This document shows positions 46,658 through 58,232 of a stretch of 64,000 nucleotides of DNA, one piece after another (within the stretch, counting starts at the first letter, position 1; each line of letters begins with the position of its first letter). This DNA is from Polytrichum commune (Eukaryota; Streptophyta; Polytrichopsida; Polytrichales; Polytrichaceae). The position numbers were made by a program, and so were the translations under genes. The stretch is from positions 42,986,527 to 43,050,526 of the forward strand of contig OX485808.1 in the NCBI GenBank assembly GCA_950295325.1, read 5' to 3'. The notes under the pieces were generated by a model. That model did no database searches. It had not been told where the DNA came from and was given only the letters and a program-made list of their open reading frames with translations.

Positions 46658-49600
46658 ATGGATATGGGAGATAGTGCATTTGAGTTGTCGACGAATGCAT
46701 CATCGTCGGATACGGAATGTCGCCTCTCTTCGCCTTCGGAGGATTATATTCGAGGGGCTAACGTCCTGGGTGTGTCTGGGGATACATCCTCCCATGAATC
46801 TTTGGAAGGGCAAGAACATTCCCAACATTATGGGGATGATAACGACCACATTCCATTGTGTGCCGGTTTCGGGAGGGAGCAGTGGGTGGGCCTTGATGTT
46901 GTTCTTCTGAACGAGCATGGTGTCCCTGTGGCAAATGGCATTTGTAGAAACTCCGATCCCCTTGAATGTATTGATGCCAACCCCCTTGGATTGGATGATG
47001 TTGGCGTTTGCATCTTGAATTCTTTACTTCCGTTGGAAGTCCCGTTGACTTGGAGATTTTCCTTGCGGCGATGGCCCCTGCGTCGAGTTCTCCATGAAGA
47101 AGTAAGCTTGTGGGATCATGGGCGACGGCACAAGCAAACGCAGTCAGCTTTGTTGGCCGCAAGACGTCCTCGCAAAGGTCTGCGCAAATACGATTCTAGT
47201 CGCGTGTCTAGCATACAAAAATAACGTAGACGGGATTCCATACTTGGAGAGGACTCTATCCGTCAAGTATCCACAAAGGACTGTTGTGCGAAGAAATGTT
47301 GTCAATTCTTTCCGCGTGAAAAAATTAGGTCCCTTCGGCAAGAGATGTGGCTTGCGGATTTTTGTATGAGGTCGGCAAAAAAACTCGAGGTCCACAGAAA
47401 TTTGCACGTTGACAGCCATGGCAATAAGGTGGTTACCCTTGAGAATGTGGAAGTGTGTTGCACAGCATGGTATTCCATCCATGCAGTCTCCAAGGCTGAT
47501 TTTTATAGGTTTAGGAAGTATTCTTTGTTGGGACGCCGTTCTCGATTTCATGGCAACTCGGGCACCAAGAAACCTAGAGAGGCTACACTCCAAGCCTCCG
47601 CGACACTCTCCACCATCATAGTCCCGTTGGCCGATGCAATACCCCACAAGACGAGGACATTGTCCTCCGGGGAGAAAGTTGTCCAAATGGTGTTGCCCAC
47701 GGGCACAAAATGGAAGAACATCTTAACGGACATAAACGAAGTGGGTCGCAAAGCTAGGTGTGGGCCCATTTCTTTGTCCAAGTTGAGTGTAATTAAAAAC
47801 CAACAGTTTGCGGAGTACATTTTGAAGAGACCCGGGGACAAGTTTGTCAGGTGTACGACGTGTGAAAAGTACAAAGGTCTTTGAGACGCCCATCCTATAG
47901 GCACCGAGTCCCATACAAGACACCAAAGAAAATACATTGAGCATGTCAACAACCAGGAGGCACACCGTCAAGATTACTACAAGAATCGTGCACTATCCAT
48001 AATGAGGCCTGCGGAGGTCCTGACTGTCATCCATGATAAAATGGACCATGCCAAAACCGCATGCCCTTGTTATGCACGCAAAATTAAAGCCACGGATGGT
48101 CTCTTCAAGTTGCCCGTAGCTGTCACAGGTTCGTATGGAATCACAAATGTGTTTGAAAGGATTTCCAATGTTTTTGGGTTTGTTTGCCATATGTCAAACT
48201 TCATCCGTCTGTTTAGTGGTTATACCATATTTTTGTTGTTCATCCATCGTTTTTTTTTCTCAGGTATGATCGCCCACGGCCATGAGGACGTTAAATATGC
48301 CCATTATGGTTTGGATTTTTACCCTGGCGATGCCAACCACACGGTTGGTTCATTTGCAAAACTCTTGCGTGATCTTGAGAAGCTGCCGATTCACTCTTCC
48401 CGTGCGCTTTTTGATGGTTGTGGAACGACACCCCTTTACGAGGCAGTGCTTCAGGGGAAGGAGGTTTGTATGTCGGCATTGCCGGAACCACGTGGAGAAC
48501 CCATTTGTGCAAAACCATTGCCTCCAACTCTCCATGTTCACGGGGAGGTCACTCAATAGGATTTTTGTATACCACGTGCGGCGGAGGGGTATTTGTTTAG
48601 GGGCTATTTACCTCCAAGGCACGAATTAAAAGCTCCCTATAATTACATAATATTCTAAAATGGCCTATTTTTTTGTACCCTACCATTACTTATAATGCCC
48701 ATGTCATTGAAATTTTTTGTAGACTATATTCCTTTTAATTAAAAAAAATGAATTTAAAAATGTATGCAATGCAAAAGTGATGGGAAAAGCATGGCAACAA
48801 AAAAATATAAAAATTACGTACCATTGCAAAAACCAAGTACAAAAACTTAAAGTGAAAAACTTAAAGTGGATCGTTTCAGACCTGCTCTTCAAGGTTTCCG
48901 CATCAGATCACGCAGCCTGGCTAAAAAACTCTACACAAGATTGGAGAAGAGGATGACGACAAGCAATCCTAAACCCTAAACACAACAGTGAGGCTCAAAT
49001 GTTGTGCACAAACAGGCGCCCTACAATCGGGTTGAAGAGTTTCAAAAGAGAAGGGGAAAAAAACCACCAAGAGAAGTCTGGCATAGAGTTAGGCTTCCAA
49101 TTTCATCCATTTTTGGGTGAATGATGAGTAATATTTCATCCATCCCTCGTGAGGCATGTGTACAAAATTGATTCTACTAAACATACATCCTAAGATTTTT
49201 ATTTTCAGCCCCTATATTATTTTTACTAAAAGGGAATGGCCCATATTTTATACCTATCTATTTTACTTGTAATGGGCTTATGTACTTTTAATGGACCCTT
49301 CATTATTTGGATTTTTTTTATAATTTTTATGTCAAATGATTTTAATCCTCCCTATATTATGCCGCACGTCGTTTTTAAAATGCACTAAGTGACCTCCCCG
49401 TGTCCATGTTCAACTTGATAATTGTGTTAAAGACAACAAATGTCGATATGTGTTTTGTTTTTGGTCATTGCTTGTGGCAAAAGGTATATTCAAAGAGGTG
49501 TTTGTGTCTTTCTTGATGGTGGGGCACACACACGATGACATTGATGCGTCATTTGGACGTTGGAGCATGAAGTTGCATGAAGAGGATTTTCCCACCATAC

Positions 49601-49937
49601 CGCTTCTTATGAAATCATACATGGATTTGGACAATGTGCCCGTAATCCCGCACATGATTGAGGAAGTACCAAATTTCAAGGCCTTCATCAAGCCATACAT
49701 GCTGAAGGGAGAGGACCGTTTGGTGGGACACACGAAAGCACAACAATTCCGCTTCTATATGAGGGATGATGGTGTCCCTGCTATGCAGTTTAAGCTTTTG
49801 TGCACATCTCCTAATTGGTGTCTGGAGGATGGGATACTCGTGTGGCGTTAGAACAAGGATGGAAAATGTTTGCTCCCGGATGGGGATCCAAAGCCTTGTA
49901 AACCCGATCCCATGAAGAATGGGCCGGAAATCATCAA
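46658..49937 (+). pseudogene. E2 gene B: DUF7869-type protein, disrupted and truncated
   Basis: Collinear with E1 gene B: ATG at 46658 after a CATTAG acceptor, exon 1 to 48128, intron 48129-48263, exon 2 from 48264 (GMIAHGHEDVKYAHYG). It keeps DCCAKKCCQFFP, HDKMDHAKTA and GHTHDDIDASFGRW. Lesions: TAA at 47222-47224, TGA at 47882-47884 and TAG near 49848-49850, all explained by single C-to-T changes relative to E1 codons (CAA, CGA, CAA/CAG). An 864-bp MITE is inserted at 48539, and the last roughly 250 codons are missing at 49937. Non-functional. Confidence 0.9.
48531..49410. mobile_element. 864-bp hAT-like MITE inserted in E2 gene B
   Basis: The element 48539-49402 has perfect 15-bp terminal inverted repeats (CACGGGGAGGTCACT) and is flanked by an exact 8-bp duplication TCCATGTT (48531-48538 and 49403-49410). 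An 8-bp duplication and CA-start ends fit the hAT superfamily. No coding capacity. Removing it rejoins HVQLDN of gene B. Confidence 0.9.
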
Positions 49938-51294
49938 AATGGCCTTATTAACTAAAATGAGCCAATTGGTCCGCTCAATTTAATGTAGGGAACGTGTTGG
50001 GAACGTAATGATTACATGCTAGTACGAGAGAATACCCGTTGAGGGTTCTTAAAATACAACTCAACGATCCCAAATGAGCCCCACACATGTTTATAAAGCC
50101 ATGCAAATAATGAAGTATAATATGGAAGATCTCATCAATTGTGAGTCACGAAGGATTGTGCTTACACTCCACGGGTGAATCCTCGTGGGTTGTTTGGGAC
50201 CACCATGCACATTGGATGACTCCCATACATAGAGAACATATTTCCAAAATATTACAATGCACATGAAAGTTCACATCTGTGATGCCAAAAAAAAGTGGTC
50301 ATGTAAACATCCCTAGGCAAATGTCAATGTCTAGGGCTCCCTAATTCATCCACACATTTATCAAAAATGAGCATCAAACATGATGATCAATGTCCACCGA
50401 GGGCGCCCACCACGGGAGTTCACCCGCGGATACAAGAATTGATGAATGCATATCCAATCTACATGAATTCTGTTGATACCACATCCTCAAATTGATCTCC
50501 ACTAGTCATATGCTCACCTCTTGTGCATCGATCTAAATTATCCTTGGCAAAAAGAATTTGCCTCGCTAGGATGACCACATTGTCATCGGACGCATTCTTT
50601 TGTCTTGCCCATGATGCCACAACACAATCTAGAGATTGACGTGTTGGAGCATATTCCTTGAGCCTCGTCCATCTGAAATGTTTTGCCGTGTCCCATTCCT
50701 CATAACGTTCATCCAAGGTCTTCTTGTTCCTGGTCCCAAGGACCGGCACATAGTACACAATCTCAATGCATGGAACGAGCATGAGGACCGACATGTGCCA
50801 AATTAGGCTCGGAAATCACTCGTCCCATCCAGACTGGATTAGCACAATCCTCACTAGGACGTAGTAAGACATAATGGCCGACCCTGATATGTGCACCAGG
50901 TCGAAAGGTCTCTGCGGGTCGAACACTAGCTGGTCCGACATAAGCATAGTCCGTGATGTTTTCCTCAAATAGATGCTCATTGTCCACATGTAGGGCAGCT
51001 GCAATGGAGAACCGTGTAGAAGGCCAAAAGGGCTCGCTAAGTTCAGATGGAGATGGAGATAAAGGATGATCCATAGCCGCAAGCACATTCTCCCAATATA
51101 AAATTGTTGGTGCAATGGACTGCATATATTGACCGGAAGTATCTTGATCTGCCGTATCCTTCCAATACTTAATAAAACCTTTCAGTCCAAGCTTTATGTT
51201 CATAGAATCTTTCATTTCCCTTTTTGGAACAGGACGGGGACAACCTACAAAAACATACATACATAGAGCTTAGAGCGAAACCATGAACTAACGG

Positions 51295-51316
51295 CCCACG
51301 GGCGATCACCCGTGGG
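51295..51316. repeat. palindrome in the E3-specific intron of gene B
   Basis: CCCACGGGCG, spacer AT, CACCCGTGGG, within the 140-bp intron 51245-51384. Further degenerate copies lie in the 3' flank near 50163 and 50397. Confidence 0.85.
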
Positions 51317-53818
51317 CCACATGCATCACACCTTGTATTTTGTAGTGTACTTCCAAGAAAACATTGTTAATGAAGCCCACTAACTTGGTGGGAACATGGT
51401 TTTCTTTGTGACAGGGTCCACATTCCATAGAGCAATTCCACCTTCTGGCGCCCAACTTGCATCTGTACAAAACACTTTGTATTGCATCAATGGCACTCCT
51501 TCAGGGTCTACATAAAAACGGAATTGGTGTGCCTTGGAGTGCCCTATAAGTCGGTCTTGACCAAACTCATGGTAGTATCCCTTCACCCATTCCTTGAAAT
51601 CAGCAACCTCATGAATCAAGTATGGGACAATAGTGGGATCCCCAGCTTTCATGAACGATGCCATGAGGTCTGGGAGTGTATGGCAATCCTCAATCTTCAA
51701 CCTTTGTCCAAACCGGCCGAACATTGCATCCACATCCTCATGCGTATGTCCAACAATAAGGAAAGACACCCGGACTTCACGAAAGATTCCCTTTGCGGTC
51801 AATGCAGACCAAAACAACATGTTGTATTTTGATTTGTTATCCTTCGCACAATTGTCCATCTGAATAAGCAAGAGGGGTGGCAACCCCGTAGGTGGAATAA
51901 TTTCGAGCGATGGCAAAGGAAGTGCTCCTGAACACTTCTCTACGCCAACCACCAGTGCGTCGTGCAAAGGGTCGCCTATGGTGGAAATCGGAATGTGGCG
52001 ACTGGAGCAGACCGGCGGGACCTCAAGTTGACAAAGCAACTTCATAATGGATGTGATAGTGAAGTTCGCATCCGATGGGTACATATCAAGAACATAATGC
52101 GCATAATTCACATCAGAGTGACCATGCGCAATCATTCCCGCAATGGAGATCGGGAAACGCTCATATTTGTCAACACGTTTGTTTTTGTGCGCAAAAACAG
52201 GAAGCGCCGTTTTCCCATAATCCATTTTGTCATGTATGATACAAAGGACCTCTTTCGGAGAGTACTTTGACAAGATCCTATCTTTGTAGTAACTGTTTCT
52301 ATGAGCCTCTTGCAATGCCAAATGCCGATGGCTAGCCTTCGAGATGGCCAAGTACCCGGTAGTGTTCTTTGTGTGTATTCGCAACAAATCCTTGAAAGAA
52401 GCGCAAGTTCCACAACGCGAGAAGTTGTCCCCAGGGCTCTTAACAACATATTGCTTGAAATGTTGTCAATGTAAGCGGCTAAAACTTGACATTGAGACAG
52501 GCTCGTACCCGAGGTCTTTGTCCAAGTTGTTCACTTCGTCCAGTAGGTTGGACCAAGTTGTTCCCACAGGGAGCATCTCCGTACCTATCTTTTCACCATT
52601 TGGAAGAGTCCGAGTCATATGGGGCATGGAATCCGCTCTACCCTCAATCAACACGCCAAGAGTCGCTTGTGCCTGCACTGTATTCGCCCTCGGCTTTCTG
52701 GTTCCTGTATTACCATGATCTCGAGATCTAACCCCCATCTGGCTGTTGGCCTTATTCCTATTAAATTGTGCCCTTGATATCATGTAGATGTTCCTCCATG
52801 CACAAGTGCAAATTGTTCTTCCTTCCACTACAACCGTTTCCCTACCCGTGTGCTCTTCCTTCTGGATCGTTTGGAACACTGCAAGGGCAATGAGCTTCCG
52901 AGCATTGAAAGGCAAGGCAAAGTAGTGTTCCCGAATACTAACCAACAAAGGCCTTGGAAATACCTGGCAACAATGCTCCTTGCAGCAATCCACCGTGGAT
53001 AACATCCGTGCTCCTTCCTCAGTGGCCCCCAAAGTTTTCTTTCCAGGTGCCCGAGGTGCACATATCCTCAAAGTGTTGTATCGGCGTTTTCCAAGAAAAC
53101 GCCGCCGACTCTCATCTTCACGGGTCACGTTATGATGGACCAACAATATCTCCGCCAATGTGTGTCCTTCAAATTTTGTAAGTGAGAGCGGCCAGCGGTG
53201 CAGAGTATTCTCCCAATCCATCAAAATCACATGTCCAGTTGGGTTCAAGATAATTACTCCAACATATTCATCGCCAAGGATGCTATTGTCAACACAATCT
53301 AGCGGATTGGTGTTGCATATTAACCCATCACACAAGGCATGATCCTGATCATCGAAGAGGACAACCGCCTTACCCTTCAAATCCTTCCTCGACAATCCAA
53401 CACAATGCGGAATCTGAATGTAAACATTAAAGTATATCAGTCCAGAATGTCACTCTAGTCAGAACACATATCATCACGTAGTCCTTTAATAGTCAGACCT
53501 CCCATACTCATAGCTCAAACATTAATGAACGCCACATTGACTTCGAATTGCAAGGTCACATTCACTATGCGCACTAAGTTCCAATGTCAATGATATCATC
53601 GCAACCAACATTGTAATACATGTGTCAACTCCCACTGCATAGTCATATGTCCAAGATTGAAATGGACAACATCCCAACAACTAGTTCTTAGTCCTACAGA
53701 AATAGGCATGTAAGCATAATTATAATTCCCGTGAAGAAACAAGCCATGCATATGGAATAACTTATTTGTACAGATAAGCACCTAGCATTAAGCATAATAA
53801 AAAGACAACCCCGGAGCC

Positions 53819-54415
53819 ATCCACGGGCGAACGCCCGTGGGAGCTCCCAAGTGGTGGGCGGCGCCACCCACGGGTGAACGCCCGTGGGATCTCCCAAGTG
53901 GTGGGCGGCGCCACCCACGGGTGAACGCCCGTGGGATCTCCCAAGTGGTGGGCGGCACCACCCACGGGCGAACGCCCGTGGGATCTCCCAAGTGGTGGGC
54001 GTCTCCACCCACGGGCGAACGCCCGTGGGAGCTCCCAAGTGGTGGGCGGCGCCACCCACGGGCGAACGCCCGTGGGATCTCCCAAGTGGTGGGCGTCTCC
54101 ACCCACGGGCGAACGCCCGTGGGATCTCCCAAGTGGTGGGCGTCTCCACCCACGGGCGAACGCCCGTGGGATCTCCCAAGTGGTGGGCGGCGCCACCCAC
54201 GGGCGAACGCCCGTGGGATCTCCCAAGTGGTGGGCGTCTCCACCCACGGGCGAACGCCCGTGGGTTCTCCCAAGTGGTGGGTGGCACCACCCACGGGCGC
54301 ACGCGTGAGATGCATCTACTTCGGTTGTAATTTTGTGGCCCCCACGGGTGCACCCGTGAGATGCAACTACTATTGTGTCCAGTGCATTCTCACGGATCCA
54401 CGGGTGCACCCGTGG
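53819..54415. repeat. E3 palindrome array: 47-bp minisatellite in intron 1 of gene B
   Basis: Ten complete 47-bp units start at 53821 and repeat exactly to 54244, with a partial unit at 54291. Each holds CCACGGGCG-AA-CGCCCGTGG followed by GATCTCCCAAGTGGTGGGCG. Two spacer-less copies (CCACGGGTGCACCCGTG) follow near 54342 and 54395. Because 47 is not a multiple of three and the unit lacks stops, all frames stay open across it; these frames are not genes. Confidence 0.95.
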
Positions 54416-54552
54416 GGGTCCCCATGAGCTCACTAGCGTGCTAAAGTGAATTATTGACACTAACCTCTGCATCCACGCTCTCCATGGTGAGTTCCTCAAA
54501 AGTAAAGGCAATGGCCTATATGAGAAGAAACAAATGAGCTTCCACATGGTTG

Positions 54553-54561
54553 CCTTATATA
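54553..54561 (-). promoter_or_regulatory. TATA box of E3 gene B
   Basis: TATATAAGG on the minus strand about 70 bases upstream of the proposed ATG at 54485. Confidence 0.4.
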
Positions 54562-54562
54562 C

Positions 54563-55530
54563 AAGGTGAGCATTCCCTCCAATTTCAAAGGTACATAATA
54601 GGCATTCCCTCCAATTCCTAACACCACAAGGTCATCACGTACTAACCCTCTACCATATATAGTAATCATGAGCGATGGTAGTGGAGGTCTATGTCATATG
54701 TCCATGAAGTACGATTAGATTAGGAGGGCAAGACGATTCTTCGTTGGTACTAATTGGCTAAAGGTTTTCACCACCACCACAAATGATGGATCCTCGTGCA
54801 TGTAAACTAATATGATCTTTATAATTTTCCCATTCATAGCCTATAGTCAAGTTAAATCGTATTGATACTCTATTAAGCTTAGAAACCCACTAAGGCACGT
54901 CTCCTATGGCAAAACAAAGACATGTTTAATTCCAACATATCATTGATCTTATGGCCGCCTTCATTTGATGTTCAACTTCACATCTATAGTGACACATGAT
55001 GTTATAGGTGACAAAAATGAAAGTCAATTGACCAAGTGTACCTTTATTTATTTTTTAAACATTTGGGCATTTGCATTTTGCAACACACACACTATGACAC
55101 ACAATTATCGAACCTAGGTAATGCGACGATTCTTGTGCACATTCCTAAGGTCATATGGGCAAATTCGAGCGATGGACGTGCTTACGTGGGTTGCTTGTTT
55201 TAATCTTTACACCTCTAAGGTATTCTAAGTGTGTGAATTCCATACAAGAGGCCTCCATACATATATCTATATATATATGAACAGTAGTTTGGTCTTGATA
55301 GGGGGCATGTCCTATATACACCCCACATGAACATGCCACGTGGGTTATTTATGAAATGAATCATACATCCAATATATTATGAAGGTGAGCATCTTGGGCA
55401 CCAACCACCAAACAAACCCAATGTTATAGTGGATAGTATTAAGCTTTGGCATCTCTTCATTTTTGCCCCCTATATCTAACATTTGGGCATGGCATTTTGC
55501 AACACACACATTATGACACATGGTCTGAGC
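54563..55530 (-). repeat. inverted copy of the 54.6-63 kb repeat blocks
   Basis: 54570-55040 is the reverse complement of blocks seen at 56840-57130, 59850-60240 and 61850-62050 (for example GTACACTTGGTCAATTGACT at 61862 against its complement near 55035). 55050-55530 is an inverted copy of the roughly 430-bp unit found directly repeated at 57.3-58.6 kb. Confidence 0.8.
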
Positions 55531-56500
55531 CTACTAACCTTACCATATATATAGTATGAGCCAACTAACCTTACCATATATGAAAAACCAATCATAGTTG
55601 AATGCAGAATACTTTTCTTGTTCACTTGTTATGACTAAGCCAAACACAATAGTTGCCATTCTTCTTTATGCCAATAATGTTGTCTTGCTTTCTAAACACA
55701 TTGGCATGCCCTCAAATAATCCTTAATAAGGCCACATGAATTTTGAATCTGATTGATCATGAGGTGGCATTAATGAATGTCTTGGTTAAATGGGAAAACC
55801 AAAGAATTTGACAGTGGAAGCATAAACCTTGACATCATGTTACTAAATTTAGATCATCGAGTACTATGCCAAATTGGGGCCAAATCGTATGAACAAATGG
55901 AAGAGGAGCACGTGCTGGATGTTTCTTAAAAAAAACATCTTTTTTCACTAGGGTCTATCATTTGGAAGATAGTGAGAGAAACTTGGTAGAGCAATAGTGA
56001 ATTAACCATCACTGTTTCTCTTGGGCTGGAAGGTCTACTTTCATGCTCATTTCTTCTATTCGTTTGGAGAAGGGCATTTCTATGCATGTTGTGAGAGAAT
56101 TTATGTTATGGGGCATTTGTTTGCATGCCCACATCCAAGTGATGATGTTGTGTTGGTACTAGCAAGTGACACATTTATTGGACTCACATTCATAGATGAG
56201 GTATACATAATGTGTGGGTTAGTGTAGGATTGAAGAATGTGTGTTTTAGTTAAGCAAAAAAAATCATTTTTCTAACAAATCTAGGGTGCTAAACTCTGTG
56301 AACTATGTAGAGCTCAAGAAACTGGACAATGGAGCGACCCGGGAGCGATTTGAGAGTCAAAAGAGGCAAGCAGAGTGATGAGGGAGCATTCGAGTGGGAG
56401 AGATACGGAGGCCGAGGTCTGACCCCCCCCCCCCAATTGGGAACGCAACCTCGGGGTGAGCTAGTAAGCCTCCTAAACTTTAAAGGAAAAATCACGACTG
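55531..56500. other. no gene recognised
   Basis: AT-rich spacer between inverted and direct repeat blocks. A C-run lies at 56423-56434. Short frames (68-110 codons) on both strands do not resemble proteins. Confidence 0.4.
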
Positions 56501-58199
56501 CAAATGGATGTGGAAACCAAACATTTATCATGGTATAGATTGGGTATGTTTGGTGTGTGATGTTTGATATGCTCACTTTCAAAATATATTGGATGTATGA
56601 TTCATTTGATAAATAACTCACGCTGGCATGTCCATGAATGGGTGTATATAGGACATGCCTCCTATCAATAAGATACTAATGTTTATATATATATACATAT
56701 ATAAACAACTATTAATGCTACACTGTTAGATGTGGGCGGCTAATAAGGTGGCCACTTTATCATATATGACATGAAATTAAAATTTATTGTTCTTGCCAGT
56801 CAAAAAACAACAACCACTCTAAGCTTGACGGTCAACTTGATTGCAAAAGTAGTCCCTATAAAGGGATAGTTATAAAGATCATATTATTTTACTTCCACGA
56901 TGAGCAATCATTAGTCGTGGTGGTGAAAAGCTTGAGCCAAATTTGTACCAAGAATGAATCTTCTTGCCCTAGTAATCTATTCGTACTTCGTGGACATATG
57001 ACATAGAACTTCACTACCATCGCTCATGGTTACTATGTATTGTAGAGAGTTAGTACGTGATGACCTTATGGTGCTAGGAATTGAAGGGAATGCCTATTAT
57101 ATACCTTTGATCATATATGGACACATATATTGGTGCAAATAATATACGCCATTAGTATTGACATCCCTACCTTCTACACTAGGAAGTGTCCGTCTCAAAA
57201 CGATTTAGGGTTTAGGGTTTAGGGTTTACGGATACCCTCCCCAGACACAAAGTTTGTAGTTCGTCCGTTGCAAGTCCATCAATAAGAATGGGCATGTTTG
57301 GTGTTTGATGTTTGATATGCCCGCGTGCCATATTCATGTGGGGTATATATATAGGACATGCCCCCTATCAAGACCAAACTACTGTTCATATATATATATA
57401 TATATAGATATATATATATATATACAGGACTGTTCTATGGAATTCACACACTTAGATTACCTCCGGGGAGTAATGATTAAAACAAGCAACCCACGTAACC
57501 ATGTCCATCACTCGAATTTGCCCATATGACCTTAGCAATGCGCACAATAATGTGTGTGTTGCAGAATGACATGCCCAAATGTTAGATATAGTGGGCACAA
57601 ATGAAGAGATGCCAAAGCTTAATACTATCCACTATAAGATTCGGTATGTTTGTTGGTTGGTGCCCAAGATGCTCACCTTCATAATATATTGGATGTATGA
57701 TTAATTTCATAAATAACCCACGTGGCATGTTCATGTGGGGTGTATATAGGACATGCCCCTTATCAAGACCAAGCTACTGTTTACATATATATATATGTGT
57801 ATGTATGGAGGACTCTTCTATGGAATTCACACACTTAGAATACCTTAGAGGTGTAAAAATTGAAACAAGCAACCCACGTAAGCACGTCCATCGATCGAAT
57901 TTGCCCATATGACCTTAGGAATGTGCACAAGAATCGTCGCATTACCTAGGTTCGATAATTGTGTGTCATAGTGTGTGTGTTGCAAAATGCAAATGCCCAA
58001 ATGTTAGATATAGGGGGCAAAAATGAAGAGATGCCAAAGCTTAATACTATCCACTATAAGATTCGGTATGTTTGTTGGTTGGTGCCCAAGATGCTCACCT
58101 TCGTAATATATTGGATGTATGATTAATTTCATAAATAACCCACGTGGCATGTTCATGTGGGGTGTATATAGGACATGCCCCTTATCAAGACCAAACTAC

Positions 58200-58232
<33 letters not shown>

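Larger units (their letters stand above)
36537..49937. mobile_element. Element E2, right part
   Basis: Continues E2 after the E1 insertion: rest of gene A (leftward), palindrome arrays of the E2 type, divergent gene B (rightward). Gene B is interrupted by an 864-bp hAT-like MITE and cut off at about 49937, where its homology to E1 stops (GPEIIK) and E3 begins. The right terminus of E2 is not visible in the window. Without E1 and the MITE, the visible E2 is about 14.5 kb. Confidence 0.8.
50459..54485 (-). pseudogene. E3 gene B: diverged DUF7869-type protein, nearly intact
   Basis: Proposed exons: 54485-54465 (seven codons, MESVDAE), 53413-51385, and 51244 to about 50459, with phases 0 and 1. 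Homologous to E1 gene B throughout: DCCKEHCCQVFP, CTCAWRNIYMISRAQFNR, GNTGTRKPR, IHDKMDYGKTA, MDNCAKDNKSKYN and VGHTHEDVDAMFGRFG. The E1/E2 intron at GMIAHG is absent, while an intron after KKTMFPP is specific to E3. Lesions: TGA at 52466-52468 and a frame slip near 50770-50790 (ARSMH to EIVYYV). A TATATAAGG box lies at 54553-54561, giving a short leader to the ATG at 54485. Confidence 0.75.
49938..54562 (-). mobile_element. Element E3 (gene B only), boundaries approximate
   Basis: Starts where E2 gene B homology stops (ATGGCCTTATTAAC...) and runs through gene B of E3 to its promoter near 54560, where the 54.6-kb repeat cluster begins. No terminal repeats or target duplication were identified, so the limits are from loss of homology only. 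Carries its own palindrome type, with half-site CCCACGGGCG. Confidence 0.55.

Noticed and set aside
49410-49938. Independent gene at 49450-49851
   Set aside because: It is the continuation of E2 gene B after the MITE, ending in a premature stop.
53762-54547. Long open frames of 125-261 codons across the E3 array on both strands
   Set aside because: They are translations of a stop-free 47-bp tandem repeat; all frames are open and the peptide is the same repeat in each.
49938-55740. GGCCTTATTAA near 49941 and its inverse near 55732 as terminal repeats of E3
   Set aside because: Only about 11 bases match, there is no extension of homology and no flanking duplication; it could be chance.
57204-57227. 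Chromosome end
   Set aside because: Only about three telomere units, internal, and repeated with its flanks at 60308.
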